Assembly (NCBI GenBank): GCA_016110215.1
Contig: JADWQD010000015.1
Coordinates: 372,001-436,000 of the forward strand
DNA from: Capronia americana
Lineage: Eukaryota; Ascomycota; Eurotiomycetes; Chaetothyriales; Herpotrichiellaceae
Reading direction: 5' to 3'
Length of the DNA: 64,000 bases
In this document: positions 44,824 through 56,291 of the stretch, piece after piece
Layout: every line of letters starts with the position of its first letter
How positions within the stretch are numbered: position 1 is the first letter of the stretch
Program-made: the position numbers and the translations under genes
Notes under the pieces: generated by a model
Seen by the model: the letters and a program-made list of their open reading frames with translations, nothing else
Told to the model about the DNA's origin: nothing
The model's database searches: none

Positions 44824-47066
44824 ATGCAAATGCAACAGCAACTCGACATGGACAAAGGCAGCTCCGAAGCAACCCTCACATTGGAGTCTGTGGGGCCTGA
44901 CTCGAATCAACTCACTCCTAGCCACCACGATTACCTTCTTCAGAGGCATGGGACTTTGAATCTAGAACCACTTCCATCCCAGGACCCCGCCGATCCTTTG
45001 AATTGGCCGGAGTGGCGGGTATTCCATCTCTTTTTCCCGACAGGTCTTTGCAAATGGACTGACGCCTCCTTGTAGAAAAATCTGAACCTCTTCATGGTGT
45101 GTCTGCACACCATGGTCGCAGCAGTCTGCTGTACCGGCCCCATTCCGGCGATCGAGATCTGGGCTCACTTGTATCACAAAACACCAACTGATGCCAGCTA
45201 TCTCGTCAGCGTCGTGGTATGATTGTTGTACGCCCGCATGGGTACAGTCTCTTGTTGCTGACGCCTATCCTTAGCTTGCCATGCTGGGGATCGGTCCGCT
45301 TGTCTTTGTACCTCTCTCCAACACTTTCGGACGTCGACCTGTCTGGATTCTCACCATTCTATGCGCCCTGCTGCTCAACATTGGAGTTTCGCTCTGTCAA
45401 AGTTACGGAGCTCACATCAGCTTGAGGATCCTGATCCCATTCTTCTTGTCCCCGCCCATTGCACTTGGGGGTGCCGTTGTGGCAGAAACCTTCTTTGCAT
45501 CCCAAAGGGCAACCAAATTAGTACGTCAAACACTGGATTCTTTCTCGTTAGTTACTCAGCTGACCGGTACATCTAGGGCTATTGGACGTGGGTAAACTAC
45601 CATCCGTACATCTTGCGGCTCCTGGCTAACATTTCGACGAAAGGCTTGCTCTCAATATGGGGTATTAAGATATCCAGCTCCACACAATGAATCATGAACA
45701 CACGCAAACTAACTCGGACAGTATCCCTGGAGGCCCATTTCTGATGGGTTTCGTCATTGAAAGATTGTCATGGAGATGGATGTACCGAATCTTCGCAATT
45801 GTAAGACACTTTCCAGCCATCTGAGGCTCTCGCAAATTACTAACCCTGCCCAGATTCTCGCCGCCGAACTCATTCTGTTCATTGTGCTCAGTCCGGAATC
45901 GCTGTACATCCGGAGACTGCCTGACGACGACCACCACCACCACACAGCCAACAATGGAACCCCAAGAAGTGACGGCTTCTTTGGACTCTTCAGACGGATC
46001 AACCCCAAGAAACTAACCTTCAGAAGCTTCCTCGAACCACTCTTCATGCTTGGCCACGTCAGGATCTTGGTGGCAACAATCGCATATGCAATGGTCTTCA
46101 ACTGGGTTCTCGTCCTGCTGATGGTTGAGGTTTCACCGCTTTACGGCATATATTTCCACTTGGACGCCCAGCAGATTGGCATCAATTACCTCTCTTTCCT
46201 CGTTGGGTCAGTCCTCCGCATCTTTTCCCCTGCAAGTCAAAACTAGACGGATTTTCAAGTTGTTACTGACAAACCAACCCACCAGCGAGATCCTAGGAGA
46301 ACAGGTCGGCAGCCGACTGTGCGAATTTGCCCATCGACGTCAAGTGGCTCACAAGGCCAAGGCCGGCAAGGCCGTGCTCCCGGAAGATCGTCTCATGTTT
46401 GCCCAGATCGGCTTCCCCGTGATCATCGCCGGCATGGTCGTCTTCTTTGTGCAGGTTGCAAAGGCAACGAGTGGCAAGCCTCCGCACCATTGGAACATCA
46501 CGCCAGATATTGGGATCGGCCTCGCAGGCTTCGGCGCCCAGATTGTCACCACAACCATTTTCGCCTGTGAGATGATACCAAGAACCCCCTTTCCCCAAGA
46601 GTGCAAGATCATTTCAGATGAAGATCGCTCTCCTGGAAGTTAAAGCTGACTTGTTGTCTCTAGATTGTATTGACGTCTACCCAGGCTCTCAGTCTGCTTC
46701 GCTAGGCGCGGCCATCAACTTTGTCCGTCTCGAATGGAGCTTTGTAAGTCTTGGTGGCGCAACCACTGATACCACGAAACAAACCCCCCCCCCCCCCCCC
46801 CAAATTACATACTAACCACTTGGGGATTTGGGTAGATTGGACCCTTTTGGTATCAACATCTGATTGCGGCATGCGGGCTTAAAGGCACGGTTGCCGTTCT
46901 GTCAGGCTTGACCGTGGCTTGCTCGATTGTCCCGGTCGCGACCCTCCAGATCACAGCCTATAGCCGACGCAACAAAGGACAAACTGGTACGTGATCCAAG
47001 TCCCTTTGGGGAATTCTTTACCCTTGGAAAGAGTGCTAATGAGGTCTGCTGATAATAGGCGAATGA
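44824..47066 (+). CDS. MFS transporter, DHA1 family, eleven exons
   Basis: Eleven exons: 44824-45018, 45076-45216, 45275-45520, 45577-45587, 45644-45661, 45722-45800, 45854-46206, 46286-46566, 46664-46743, 46836-46986 and 47059-47066; total 520 aa. Two exons of only 11 and 18 nt restore 'GYWTLALNMGIPGGPF', which matches family 'GxWT..GPxxGPF'. The lead is 'DPADPLNWPEWRKNLNLFMV', motif A is 'LSNTFGRRPVWI', and TM5-6 'GFVIERLSWRWMYRIFAI' and a long central loop with HHHH follow. The second half includes 'DRLMFAQIGFPVIIAGMVVFF' and 'YCIDVYPGSQSASLGAAINF', typical of DHA1 members. It likely exports or imports a small organic compound at the plasma membrane. It is divergent from the hydroxyacid dehydrogenase, suggesting joint control. 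An intron contains an 18-C run (46784-46801). Confidence 0.88.
46784..46801. repeat. Homopolymer C18 inside an intron
   Basis: Eighteen consecutive C residues in the tenth-exon-proximal intron (46744-46835) of the DHA1 gene. Such runs are prone to length error in reads. Confidence 0.95.
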
Positions 47067-47675
47067 TCGATCCAGTTGGGAGGTGTGACAGGTGTGACAG
47101 GGATGCTTCGGCACAGGATCTTATTCCATGACCATTTATCAAGCGAGGATCCCGTAAGAAGAGGAGGTATTGTCGGTCTTGATCCGGTGTTCCGGATCGA
47201 TATTTGTATAATGTGTCGGTGGATTTTAGTATTCTAGAGAAGCCGGATACATACCGAGTACATAGCGAGAGCAGACAGGCAGTATTAAGAAAAGCCTTCG
47301 CAGCAATGAATATGACTGAATACACCTTATACTGTACTGTGTCCGACATGATGATCCGTACGGGCACAGATAGATACTGTTACTTCAACAAGAATAGCAT
47401 AGGCACCCCTAATCCCAATTCCCCTAGACTCAGGACTTGTGTGTGTGTGTGTGTGTGTGTTACAGACACTAGCTAGCCCTTGGATTTATAGTAGTCCAAC
47501 AAGATTCTTTCACACTCGAAATGAGCATCCCTCAAATGCCCTTGAGTTGATGCGCATATATCATTGGGCTGGAAACTGCAACACCGAGAGACTCTTCTTT
47601 ATCTCGGCAACATTATACACTCTTCTTTTTCTTCAGCTTTGTATTATCTCAGCGTGAGATGACTCATTCATTCCA
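47067..47675. other. Intergenic, convergent ends
   Basis: 3' flanks of the DHA1 transporter and the FAD monooxygenase. Contains a (TG)11-12 tract at 47438-47460. Nothing else recognised. Confidence 0.55.
47438..47460. repeat. (TG)n dinucleotide repeat
   Basis: About eleven uninterrupted TG units between two convergent genes. A shorter GT tract also lies in the monooxygenase intron at about 47945-47957. Confidence 0.95.
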
Positions 47676-49070
47676 CTAGTCCTTGAGAAGCTTGATCTCG
47701 CGGATATCCTCCTTGGGAAGCTCCTTGATAGCCAGCGTCCACACGCGGCGATGTTCAGCATCCAGCTTGTAATTCTGGCGCGCGCCGTGAATTGCTTGGA
47801 GTGCCCGATCCTGCATGACGTCGTGGAACTCGGCCATGATCTTCTCCAGCTGTTCGCCCTTGGCGTTTGTATCGCGGATCTTGGTGATTGCCTTGGCCAG
47901 GTCCACGGCGTCGTGCAGTGCAGATACACCACCTTGTCCCCGGGCTGTGTGTGTGTGTCAGTAGAGCGGCAGGTTGGTGGGGTTTCAGTAGGGCGGCAAG
48001 AAAGTAGTTATGCGCTTGAATATGTGTTGTGATGTGGGCAAACTTACTCGGCATCATCGAATGGGCGGCATCTCCAATGCATGTGACGCGGCCGGGTTTC
48101 AAATCAGAGCCTTGGAGCTCGACCTCGTGAAAGGCGAGCGGTGGTAGCACAATGCCGTCCACCGTGGTCTTTTCAATGGGCAGACGAAGGGACGGGGCGA
48201 ACGAGGCTGTCTGCTTCTGGACGAATTCGAGGAGTTCCTGCGCCGTGGCAGTGTGCGTCCAGTACGGCTCTACGGGGTGGAGGTCCTCCCAATACAGCGA
48301 CCAGAAACAGTGAGCGGTCTTGCCGTCTGGGTCCATGTGGTCGATGGCGGCAAAGAAGCTTCTCTTGTCCTCCTCGGTCGTGGTGACGGTGTAGGCCGAA
48401 TGCGCGAGGTTGAGCTGATGCAGCAGATCGTCGCCGGTGACCTTGTAATTGCCGAAAAGCGCACGAAGAGGCGGTCTGTCCTCGTGGTATTTGTCCGTCA
48501 CATATTTCAACACTGGCACACAGCTGTCAGTCTCTAGTTTCCTCACTTTGGCGTGACCCAAGGGTTCCACTCACATTTACTGCGGGCACCATCGGCGCCG
48601 ACGAGGACATCACCCGTAGCCGAGCTTCCATCCTCAAAGTATACCGTCACCTGGTCGTCGGTTTCGTCCACCTTGGTGGCCTTCTTGCTCCACTGCACGT
48701 CGTAGCCATGGGTCAACCATTCGCGCAAGCGCAGCCGGTTGGCGCGGAAATGGTCCCTGGTGCCGTCGTCCTGGATGCCCCACCGTCTGGAGTCATCTCT
48801 GGCATTATACCACGCGAATTGAAGCGGAAGGTCGACCGGATATAGATGATCGATCGCTTCGGTAGGGGCCATATCGTCTGGCATGTTTGGCACAAGGTGT
48901 TTGTGGACCAGATTGTGAGTCCCCAACGACCAGCCTTGGAAGCGAGCCTCGGGTCCAGGATCACGTTCGAAGACCTCGAATGAGATTCCTTGCTTGCGGA
49001 GCATTTGAGCAAGCGCTGGGCCGCCGAGGCCAGCACCAATGATCAAAACATGGGGATAGGAGCGCTCCAT
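47676..49070 (-). CDS. FAD-dependent class A monooxygenase (salicylate hydroxylase-like)
   Basis: Three exons (49070-48575, 48512-48048, 47944-47676; GTGAGT..CAG and GTAAGT..CAG introns) encode 409 aa. The dinucleotide fold 'VLIIGAGLGGPALAQ' starts at residue 8. The DG motif appears as 'DVLVGADGARSK' and the GD motif as 'CIGDAAHSMMPTRGQGGVSALHDAV', the latter completed across the second intron. These are the three hallmarks of group A flavoprotein hydroxylases, which use NAD(P)H and O2 to hydroxylate aromatic or related substrates. No signal peptide, so cytosolic. It is divergent from the D-2-hydroxyacid dehydrogenase across a 714-bp promoter. Within the cluster it could hydroxylate an aromatic intermediate; substrate is inference. 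Confidence 0.93.
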
Positions 49071-49784
49071 CTCTTTCTTGTCTCAGTCTGTTTTTGGGTG
49101 TTGAGATAAGTTCTGGTGAGACTGGAATTTCCCCCAAGACGTGGAGGATGACTATGAGGAGCGTACTGTATCTTTCTCATCTGTATGGGGCTTCTTTTGT
49201 ACACTTTGGCGGGTAACAAGGTTTGCGTGGTGCGAGAACGAGAATGGTTGAATGAGTACGAAGGGCCGGGTTGTCCAGAGCAGCGCCCTTGTAGCCTCTC
49301 TCCACGGCTGGGACGATGACAATGAGGCTCCCTTCACCCCAGAAAAATATCCCTCCGTCTGTCAACATTGCCGAGATCACACGTGTTCGGGAAGATAACC
49401 CGCATCACTGTCTCGCATCCCGACCGTACGATTCGACAAGGCTGTACCGTACAAAGTCTGCGTCGCTTGAGCAGGCCGGGGGCTTCCCGAGGCGCAACTC
49501 TTATTGGCTCCTATCTGTCCTTCGGTAGGTCGGTCTGGCCTCACTAACATGCCCTGTAGACCGGAAACCCTTCGCTGGGTTAGAAAGCTGGCTCATCCGG
49601 CCCGCGAATCATTGCTTGGGGGGTAGTGTAACGACTGGAATAAGCGGCCATGAGTACATACGTAGACGAAAGTTGGGAGACAGCCGACTAATATCACAAG
49701 CTTTCCAAGTCCCATCTAGAGAAAATGTTGACTGGTTCACGCTCCAGAGCGATAACAAGTTGAACCACCATACAGGCACGCACA
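49071..49784. promoter_or_regulatory. Bidirectional promoter B (monooxygenase / D-2-hydroxyacid dehydrogenase)
   Basis: 714 bp between divergent starts. Notable words: ACACGTGTTCGG at 49379-49390 (containing the palindrome ACACGTGT and the shared CGTGTTCGG), CCGA-N12-TCGG around it (49371-49390), and CGGG-N7-CCCG at 49388-49402. These resemble binding sites of Zn2Cys6 dimers but are unproven. Confidence 0.5.
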
Positions 49785-51822
49785 ATGCGCTCGCTCATTC
49801 CATTTCAGGCATGTCGATTCTACCGAAATACTCTTACGCCGCCCCTGTCCAAGGCTCGTCGTGTCTGTCGGGACAGACCTCAAGGCCTGTGGAGGCGGAG
49901 TCTGTCAAGTGCACGGCCATTCCTTCAGCCAAGCTCTTATCTCAGGCACACCTTGTCGGCCATTGTCTTCTTCGGCCTTGGAGCTGCTGGGTTTTCGGCA
50001 TGGCAGGCCCTAGGGGTGGAAAAGAACTTCTACCGTGAGGGCATGCAGCCAAAATATGCAGGCCGATCTCAGATGGAAAAGGTAGACTTAAATGAAAGAA
50101 GAATATCCCTGCTCCCCATGGTTTCTGACAGCGACCGCAGGCCATCACCGAGATGAGGTCCCTGGCGGGAGAAGAGAGCGTGAGCACCGACGACGAAATC
50201 CTGCAGGCGCACGGGTTCTCCGAATGGTCGAACCACAACATCGACAGGTTGCCGATAGCAGTCGTCTATCCCCGGAGCACAGAGGAGTGCGCAGAGATGG
50301 TAAAAGTGTGTTACAAATACAAGATTCCCATTAGTATGTGAGAGGAAGAAACCGTGAAGTTCCGTCTCAGCTGAAGCACTGCGACAGTACCGTTTTCTGG
50401 CGGCTCCAGCGTCGAAGGTCACTTTTCTGCTCCTTATGGTGGCATGTGTTTCGATTTTCTGAACATGGCGGAAATCCTGCAATTACATGCCGAAGAGTAA
50501 GTTTGTTCAGCACATGCAATTGGCGATACTGAATTTTAGACTAACATCCTATGAGCATGAATGTTGTGGTGCAACCGTCGGTCTCGTGGATGGATCTCAA
50601 TTCGAAACTCAAAGACTGCGGCTTGTTCTTTCCGATCGATCCAGGCCCGACGGCGTTGATCGGAGGCATGGTCGGCACCAACTGTAGCGGCACAAATGCG
50701 GTCAAATATGGCACGATGAGAGACTGGGTGGTCAATCTGACGGTCGTGCTCGCCGACGGCTCTATTGTGAAGACCAGGCGACGGCCCAGGTATTTGATCC
50801 TTCGACTTCTTCGTCCATCCAAACGCATATTCTAATCCTGGTTTGTTCAGAAAGTCGTCGGCAGGATATAATCTGAATGGCTTGATCGTCGGGTCAGAGG
50901 GCACGCTCGGGATTGTCACTGAAATCACCCTGAAGTTGGCACCCATCCCAGAGAAAACAGCCGTGGCGGTAGTCACATTTCCCTCGATGCGAGCTGCGGC
51001 TGAAACGGCCATCGACGTCATCCACAAGGCAATCCCCATAGGCGCAGTCGAGATCCTGGACGAGGTTCAAATGAGCGTTATCAACCGCGTGGGTGGAACT
51101 CATCGGGTCTGGAAGGAGTTGCCTACGTTGTTCGTTAAGTTCGCAGGCTCCCAGGGGTCGGTCGAGGATGGGGTGGCTCAAGTTGGCGAGATCATCAAGA
51201 GTCATGGTGGAAGCGACTTCGAATTCGCCCACGGCGAAGCTGAGCAGCAGAAGCTATGGTCAGCGAGAAAGGAAGCCCTCTGGAGCATGTTAAGTCTCCG
51301 CGGCTCAGGGCGAGAGGTCTGGTCGACAGATGTTGCAGTGCCCCTTTCCCGTGTGGCCGATCTAATAGGTGAGTCGGTTACGTTCATTTTCGTTGAGGCT
51401 GCAATTCGAGTCCCAGGTGCTGATGGTGAGGAAACAGAAGTCTCTAAAAAGGATATGGACTCTCTCGGGCTGTTTGGGAGTATGCTGGGACATGTGGGCG
51501 ATGGCAACTTCCACGAGACAATTTTGTTTGACGGAGTGGAAGAGAGGGAAAAGGTGGAAAAGTGTGTGCACGATATGGTGCAACTCGCTCTGGACATGGA
51601 CGGGACTTGCACGGTATGTCTGGGCAACACCACTTGCGGCAGGTAGGAATGCTGATCCAGGCTGACTTTTTCTCTTTCTAGGGTGAGCACGGAATCGGTC
51701 TTGGGAAGAAGGAGTTTCTTCAAGAAGAACTTGGGCCAGAACCCATTGCTGTCATGAGGGCCATCAAGAAGAGCCTAGATCCATTCTGGCTGATGAACCC
51801 GGGCAAGATCTTCGATGCATAG
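49785..51822 (+). CDS. Mitochondrial D-2-hydroxyacid dehydrogenase (D-lactate dehydrogenase, cytochrome type)
   Basis: Seven exons (49785-50081, 50141-50333, 50388-50496, 50556-50789, 50851-51368, 51438-51613, 51682-51822) encode 555 aa. The N-terminus is Arg-rich and free of acids, a mitochondrial presequence, followed by a hydrophobic stop-transfer segment ('TLSAIVFFGLGAAGFSAW') as in yeast Dld1. FAD-domain motifs are intact: 'VYPRSTEECAEMVK', 'PFSGGSSVEGH', 'NCSGTNAVKYGTM', 'GSEGTLGIVTEITLKL'. The C-terminal FAD-oxidase domain shows 'GHVGDGNFHETI', 'GEHGIGLGKKEFL' and 'MNPGKIFDA'. It oxidises D-lactate or a related D-2-hydroxyacid to the 2-ketoacid and passes electrons to cytochrome c in the inner membrane. 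In this cluster the substrate may be other than lactate. It converges on the regulator, 96 bp apart. Confidence 0.95.
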
Positions 51823-51918
51823 CGGCTCGCTGGTTGAGTTGAGGTAAACATGGAAACTTGTTTGCGCTCGGAATAAATCTGAGGCAGGACAGTGGAGTTC
51901 AGCACCGTCATTCTCGCC

Positions 51919-54827
51919 TCAAAATCCTATCCAGTTGTTGTGGCTTGTGTCCGGGAACTGTCCGAGGATCCCAGTGACCATGCCACTGCCGAAGGAATTC
52001 TGCAAGTTTTCCAACAACGGTAGAAATCCTTCCGTGTCGCCAAAGTTGTCGAGATCCATTTCGTTCAGACCCGCAGAAGCTTGTTGTGTTGGAAGCCACG
52101 GCTGCCAATCACCTGGAGCAGGTCTTAATGGCTCGCCCATCGAAAAGGGATCTACATGTATTGAAGAGGAGGTCATTGACAGCGGTAGGATACCTGTTTC
52201 GGGATGACGAGTAGATAACGTCGTGCCTAGCTGGGCGTCAGGGGCAAACCCTTGACACTGAGAGGGGGTACTTTTCCGACCTTCTGAAGCACCGAAACAG
52301 CGTTGCCTGATCGCTTGTAAGGCCATGGCACACTGTCCTGCCATTGGATGCTTGCGATTCAAGATTTCAAGAGTCTCGATCGCCATGTGCCACCGAGCAT
52401 TGAACCTACCATCCCCGATGTTGGTATCAATGCGGTTGTCATTGGCGCCGAGAATCAAAATGATTGCGCTAGATGCAATATCTGCGATTGACAAATTAGC
52501 TTTTCCATATTTGAGACGAGTCAAGAATGCCGGGTCGGGCTCTAGTCTCACAGTAGATAGCATACCACCACGCGCCCCAGATCTCCTTGATGACTGCATT
52601 ATGAAGCAGCTGAATCATATCGCAAGAAGCGTGATAACAGGCAAGCGCACACTGGAACTCAAAAACGAAGGCAATGGTCTCCATCTTGTTCTCCAATGCT
52701 CCGCTTTGCTCATGGGAGATTCTCCCGTTTTGTTGCGGCTGGGCGCAGACCTTGCAAAACGACGGTCGAAACAGCATAAGTCTGGCATGTAGTGTTCTGG
52801 GTCAAGCAGCATTAGAAGTCCAATGCGTTTCTCTGCTTCTCAGGAATCACGGTAGTATCTCACCTTGCTCGGAGGACATAGCTTTGGCGCAGGAAGTCCA
52901 TCTCAAGCTCTTGTTGATCGATCCCTTGATCATCACAACGCTTCATTTTGAGCTGATCAGGCAGTTGTGCTTCGAAGTCCGTCAACGAAGCATCAAGAAC
53001 AGCTAGGGCGTCGAAAGCGGTCGTCATCATCGGCGAAGATTTCGAGGAAGATGTCTTGCTCCCGAGATCATTTCCTACCTGATGGCTGTACAAGTGTTGA
53101 AGAATGTCTCCAAGAATTTGGCCGAGCTTGACATTTTCCACGGCGAAGGCAACTCGTGATAACTCTCGGGCCGGCTGACGACAATTGTCTGGTCCCATGT
53201 CCAGATACTCGTCGTCGATTGCAGAGAAGAGAGGAACTTTGGGAGCTCCCAGCAGGACGGGAAATCGTCCAAAGGTCATACTCGTGATCCTGGGAGTTCG
53301 GTCAGCCTTTCGAACAGCGCGAGTTTGCAAGCGGCTCACCTGTCATAAAAGACGCAGCCATGCCACGCCCTGCGCCTCATTTCAATTTCCAAAACGGTGT
53401 ACTGTGAGTCGTTGTGACTGAGATGAAGCCCGAGGCCTTGAGCCATTGCGCAGACGGACGCCACCAGACTCCACGTCTTGTTCACCTTCTGGGTGCTTTG
53501 CAAGTACTCGATGACAAGCAACAATGTCTGAACTAAAGAGAGAGTAGGATCATCTAGGAGATCGGTATGGAGCAGGCCAAATGCCCTATCCATAAAATCG
53601 GCGGCCGCGTCTTCGGGCTGGTCAGTAGCTGTGTTCGAGCCCTCACAGCCAAGGGCAAACGCAGCGTTCAATGCCACGTTGAACACGTGGTCGGAGCAAT
53701 CTGAACCACCAAGACCAACTCGAGGCAAAGTATCAGTTGGTGGTCTCGATGTACTTCGCGCCCATAATGCTTCATAGGCCTTTTGAAAGCTCTGCGTATG
53801 AAACCAGGGATAGTACAAGTGATTGTTGGTCCAATACTGACCCAGGAGATCGTCAGCTACGGTACGGGGTGGCAGTGGGAACCACAGCCGGTTCCTTAGG
53901 GCTCCCGCTCTTGCTGGTCGAGAGAAAGAAGTTCTGTGACCCAGACTGACGAGAGGCTGTCGGGGACCGTTATGGTTGGACCGTTCTCTTGCGGGATTTG
54001 ACGGTATCGAACTCAGTAAGGAGGCGACGGATGACTTGCCGTAAAACGCCGGATCGGGACTCTGCTGATCCGACTCGATCGAGTAAACCACGCCCATCGC
54101 ACCAAAATGTTCTTTGTCGTCAACACTTGGGGATGGAGGAGAGTCTTGTGAATTTGTTGGTTGCGATGCGTTGTCGATATCAAGCGGTAATACACTGACT
54201 AGCTCTCGAGAGAGTTGACTTGAGGTTCGTTTCGGTGCTGATGAGTCGGTTATCCTGGTCGACGTGGTCGTGGTCTTGGGGGTTGGTAACATCGATGTTG
54301 ATCCGGTGTTTCGATCATTATGAACTTCCGCCAATAAATGCTCATGGCCTTCCAAAGCAGTCATGTCGATTTCTGATAGCGTATTCACTTGATCAGGAGC
54401 GTTGTTCTCGGAGGATTGTGCGTTCGCCGTCGATGATTGCGTGCTGTCTTCCAGCTGACGAATGCGATCATGGAGTATCTTGATATACCTGCCAGAGATT
54501 GTCGGTCAGGCTGCATTCTTTATCTTCTTCATGTTGAACTGGACTCACTCTCTTTGGCTGTCGATTCTCCCAGGGTTCATGTTGGTGCTGTACACACATT
54601 GCGATTCCGTAAGGCCGCGCATCTGGCATCTTGCACAGACTGGCTTTGTGCCTGAGCAGCGCACCTTATGTTCCCGGCAGAAATCGCATGCCAATGGTGT
54701 CCTTGTGTGTCTCTTGCCCTTGTTGTTGCCCCGGGCATTTAGATGGACCTAGAATATGGACCTGTTAGGTTTAACACGGGCAACTACTGCCAGAGAATGT
54801 ACATACTTCGCGCGCGGCGAGCGACAT
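51919..54827 (-). CDS. Zn2Cys6 transcription factor, likely cluster regulator
   Basis: Six exons (54827-54807, 54748-54549, 54488-53340, 53289-52864, 52781-52552, 52481-51919) encode 862 aa. A 21-nt first exon (MSLAARE) precedes the zinc cluster: six Cys between residues 28 and 58 with spacing C-x2-C-x6-C-x6-C-x2-C-x9-C ('CDFCREHKVRC', 'CARC'). A dimerisation coiled coil ('YIKILHDRIRQLE') follows across the second splice site. The middle-homology domain contains 'YYPWFHTQSF', 'LLVIEYLQST', 'AHGLGLH'-type 'AQGLGLHLSH' and 'FYDRITSMTFGRF', again restored by splicing. It binds CGG-type DNA half-sites and controls transcription. It sits in the middle of the ten-gene alternating cluster, so local control is likely. 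Its own promoter carries a CGG-N11-CCG palindrome 40-60 bp from the ATG. Confidence 0.93.
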
Positions 54828-55667
54828 GATGAGAATGACTCGAAGCTCCAGCGCCGATGTATCGATAATCGGTCACCACACAACCGATCAGGCTGATAGT
54901 CCTATTGAGAACGGTATTACTGACCCCAGAGTGACAGGCTGGGAGATGATTTTTCTCCAGCAAGGACCCTGTTCGCCATTCACTCCTCCACACCGGCCCA
55001 GACGGACCCCTGGGATCGCCAAGCAGCATCAACTGACAGATTAGCGGAATGCAGCGAAGCAACATGTACGAAGGGCCGAGGGCGAGGAGACGAGGACCCC
55101 ATCCCAGGAAAGCCGGGGTCCCCCGCAATGGCAGCCCAGATCCTGCTCATACCCCACCAATTCTCCAGAGGTCAGGGCCGCCACTGTGCGCAAAGAGTGA
55201 AATAATCGCCCTCGGGAAGCTGCCGAACGGCCAATCGGCTCACTGCCAGTGAAGCCGCCGCCCAGACGATGTCCGAGCCAGGGTGCTGGAATGCGCGATC
55301 TTTCCAAGCCTTGTCCTCGTACGGTGTGGATCAGAGGGTCGCACAATCTGTTGAGGCTTTCCCACGGCTCATGGAGTCAAGCAAGTGAGGTCGTCGGGAG
55401 GGCAGCAGGTGCCACCTCCCCCTGGGAAGCAGACGCCGGTAAGCCGTGGCGGCACTGATTGGGGATAGGATCATCGACACTAGTACTCCACGAATCTCTC
55501 GATACAATGGCGAGCGCAAATCCAGAAAGAGGCAGATTCGAGAGATCTAGATAGTTCTCATTCCTTTTCGGATATAGCACCTCTTGTGCTGGAGTGCCAT
55601 TGACGTTGAGTACTGTCCTGAACGTCTAGTGGCCACCCCTGGCGCTCATGAAACTCGAGCAGACGAC
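54828..55667. promoter_or_regulatory. Bidirectional promoter C (regulator / SnoaL-like)
   Basis: 840 bp between divergent starts. It contains the Gal4-type palindrome at 54868-54888 (listed separately), a CCAAT word near 55230 flanked by CGG triplets, and no ORF with support. Confidence 0.5.
54868..54888. promoter_or_regulatory. Candidate Zn2Cys6 dimer site (CGG-N11-CCG palindrome)
   Basis: ATCGGT and ACCGAT form a perfect six-base inverted repeat with a nine-base spacer, giving CGG-N11-CCG, the spacing of the Gal4 site. It starts 41 bp upstream of the regulator's ATG, suggesting autoregulation. Function is inferred from motif form and place. Confidence 0.5.
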
Positions 55668-56164
55668 ATGGTCAACGCCTTCGACTCAACAATATGGCCG
55701 CCAACACCTGTTTCTCCCGAGGTGAAAGCTTTGTTGGTCCGTTTCTTCGACTTGATTGACAACTCCGACCCAGAAGGCTCCGGGAAGGGGCTAGCGGACG
55801 AGGTCTTCACAGAAGATGGAACACTGATAACTGGCAATGGAACATTTCAAGGGAGATCAGGTATTGTACACAGCTTACACAACTAGTGGTTTGCATCGCT
55901 GACAACATTCATCTAGAAATTGCTCGAAGCCGACTCGATGCGTGGAAGACGACGGCGTCCCGCAGACACACCTTCGACAGGGTCTATTCAGCTGGCAGCA
56001 TGGGAGACGAACTGATCTTGTTTGGCAGAATGGAATCGGAAACAAATACCGGCCAACGCTTCAAGGGCGATTTCGCGGCAAGAGGACTGATCCAGCATGA
56101 CGATTCAGGAAAACCGAGGGTCAGCTATTGGCATCCATTCAAGGGCCATGTTCAGTCTGCTTGA
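55668..56164 (+). CDS. SnoaL/NTF2-like small protein
   Basis: Two exons (55668-55860, 55917-56164; a 56-bp intron GTATTG..GCTGAC..CTAG) encode 146 aa. The start is the in-frame ATG at 55668 (MVNAFDSTIWPPTPVSPE). The pattern fits the NTF2-like/SnoaL fold: helix 'VKALLVRFFDLIDNSD', then 'VFTEDGTLITGNGTFQGRSG', 'EIARSRLDAWKTTASRRHTF' and strands 'DELILFGRMES' and 'FAARGLIQHD', ending 'PRVSYWHPFKGHVQS'. Such proteins serve as small isomerases, cyclases or hydratases, or simply bind ligands; many fungal catabolic and secondary-metabolite clusters include one. It is cytosolic by sequence. It diverges from the regulator and converges with the FAH-family gene, only 127 bp away. Specific reaction unknown. 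Confidence 0.85.
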
Positions 56165-56291
56165 GCAATGGAATGAACACTCATAACCCCCTCTTTTCAT
56201 CCAGCCTCGTCAACCCGGTCTAGGCACGGTAGTAATATTGTGGGAGGAATCATAGGAGGTTATCTACGTGATGGCTCGAACGATGTCCTAC

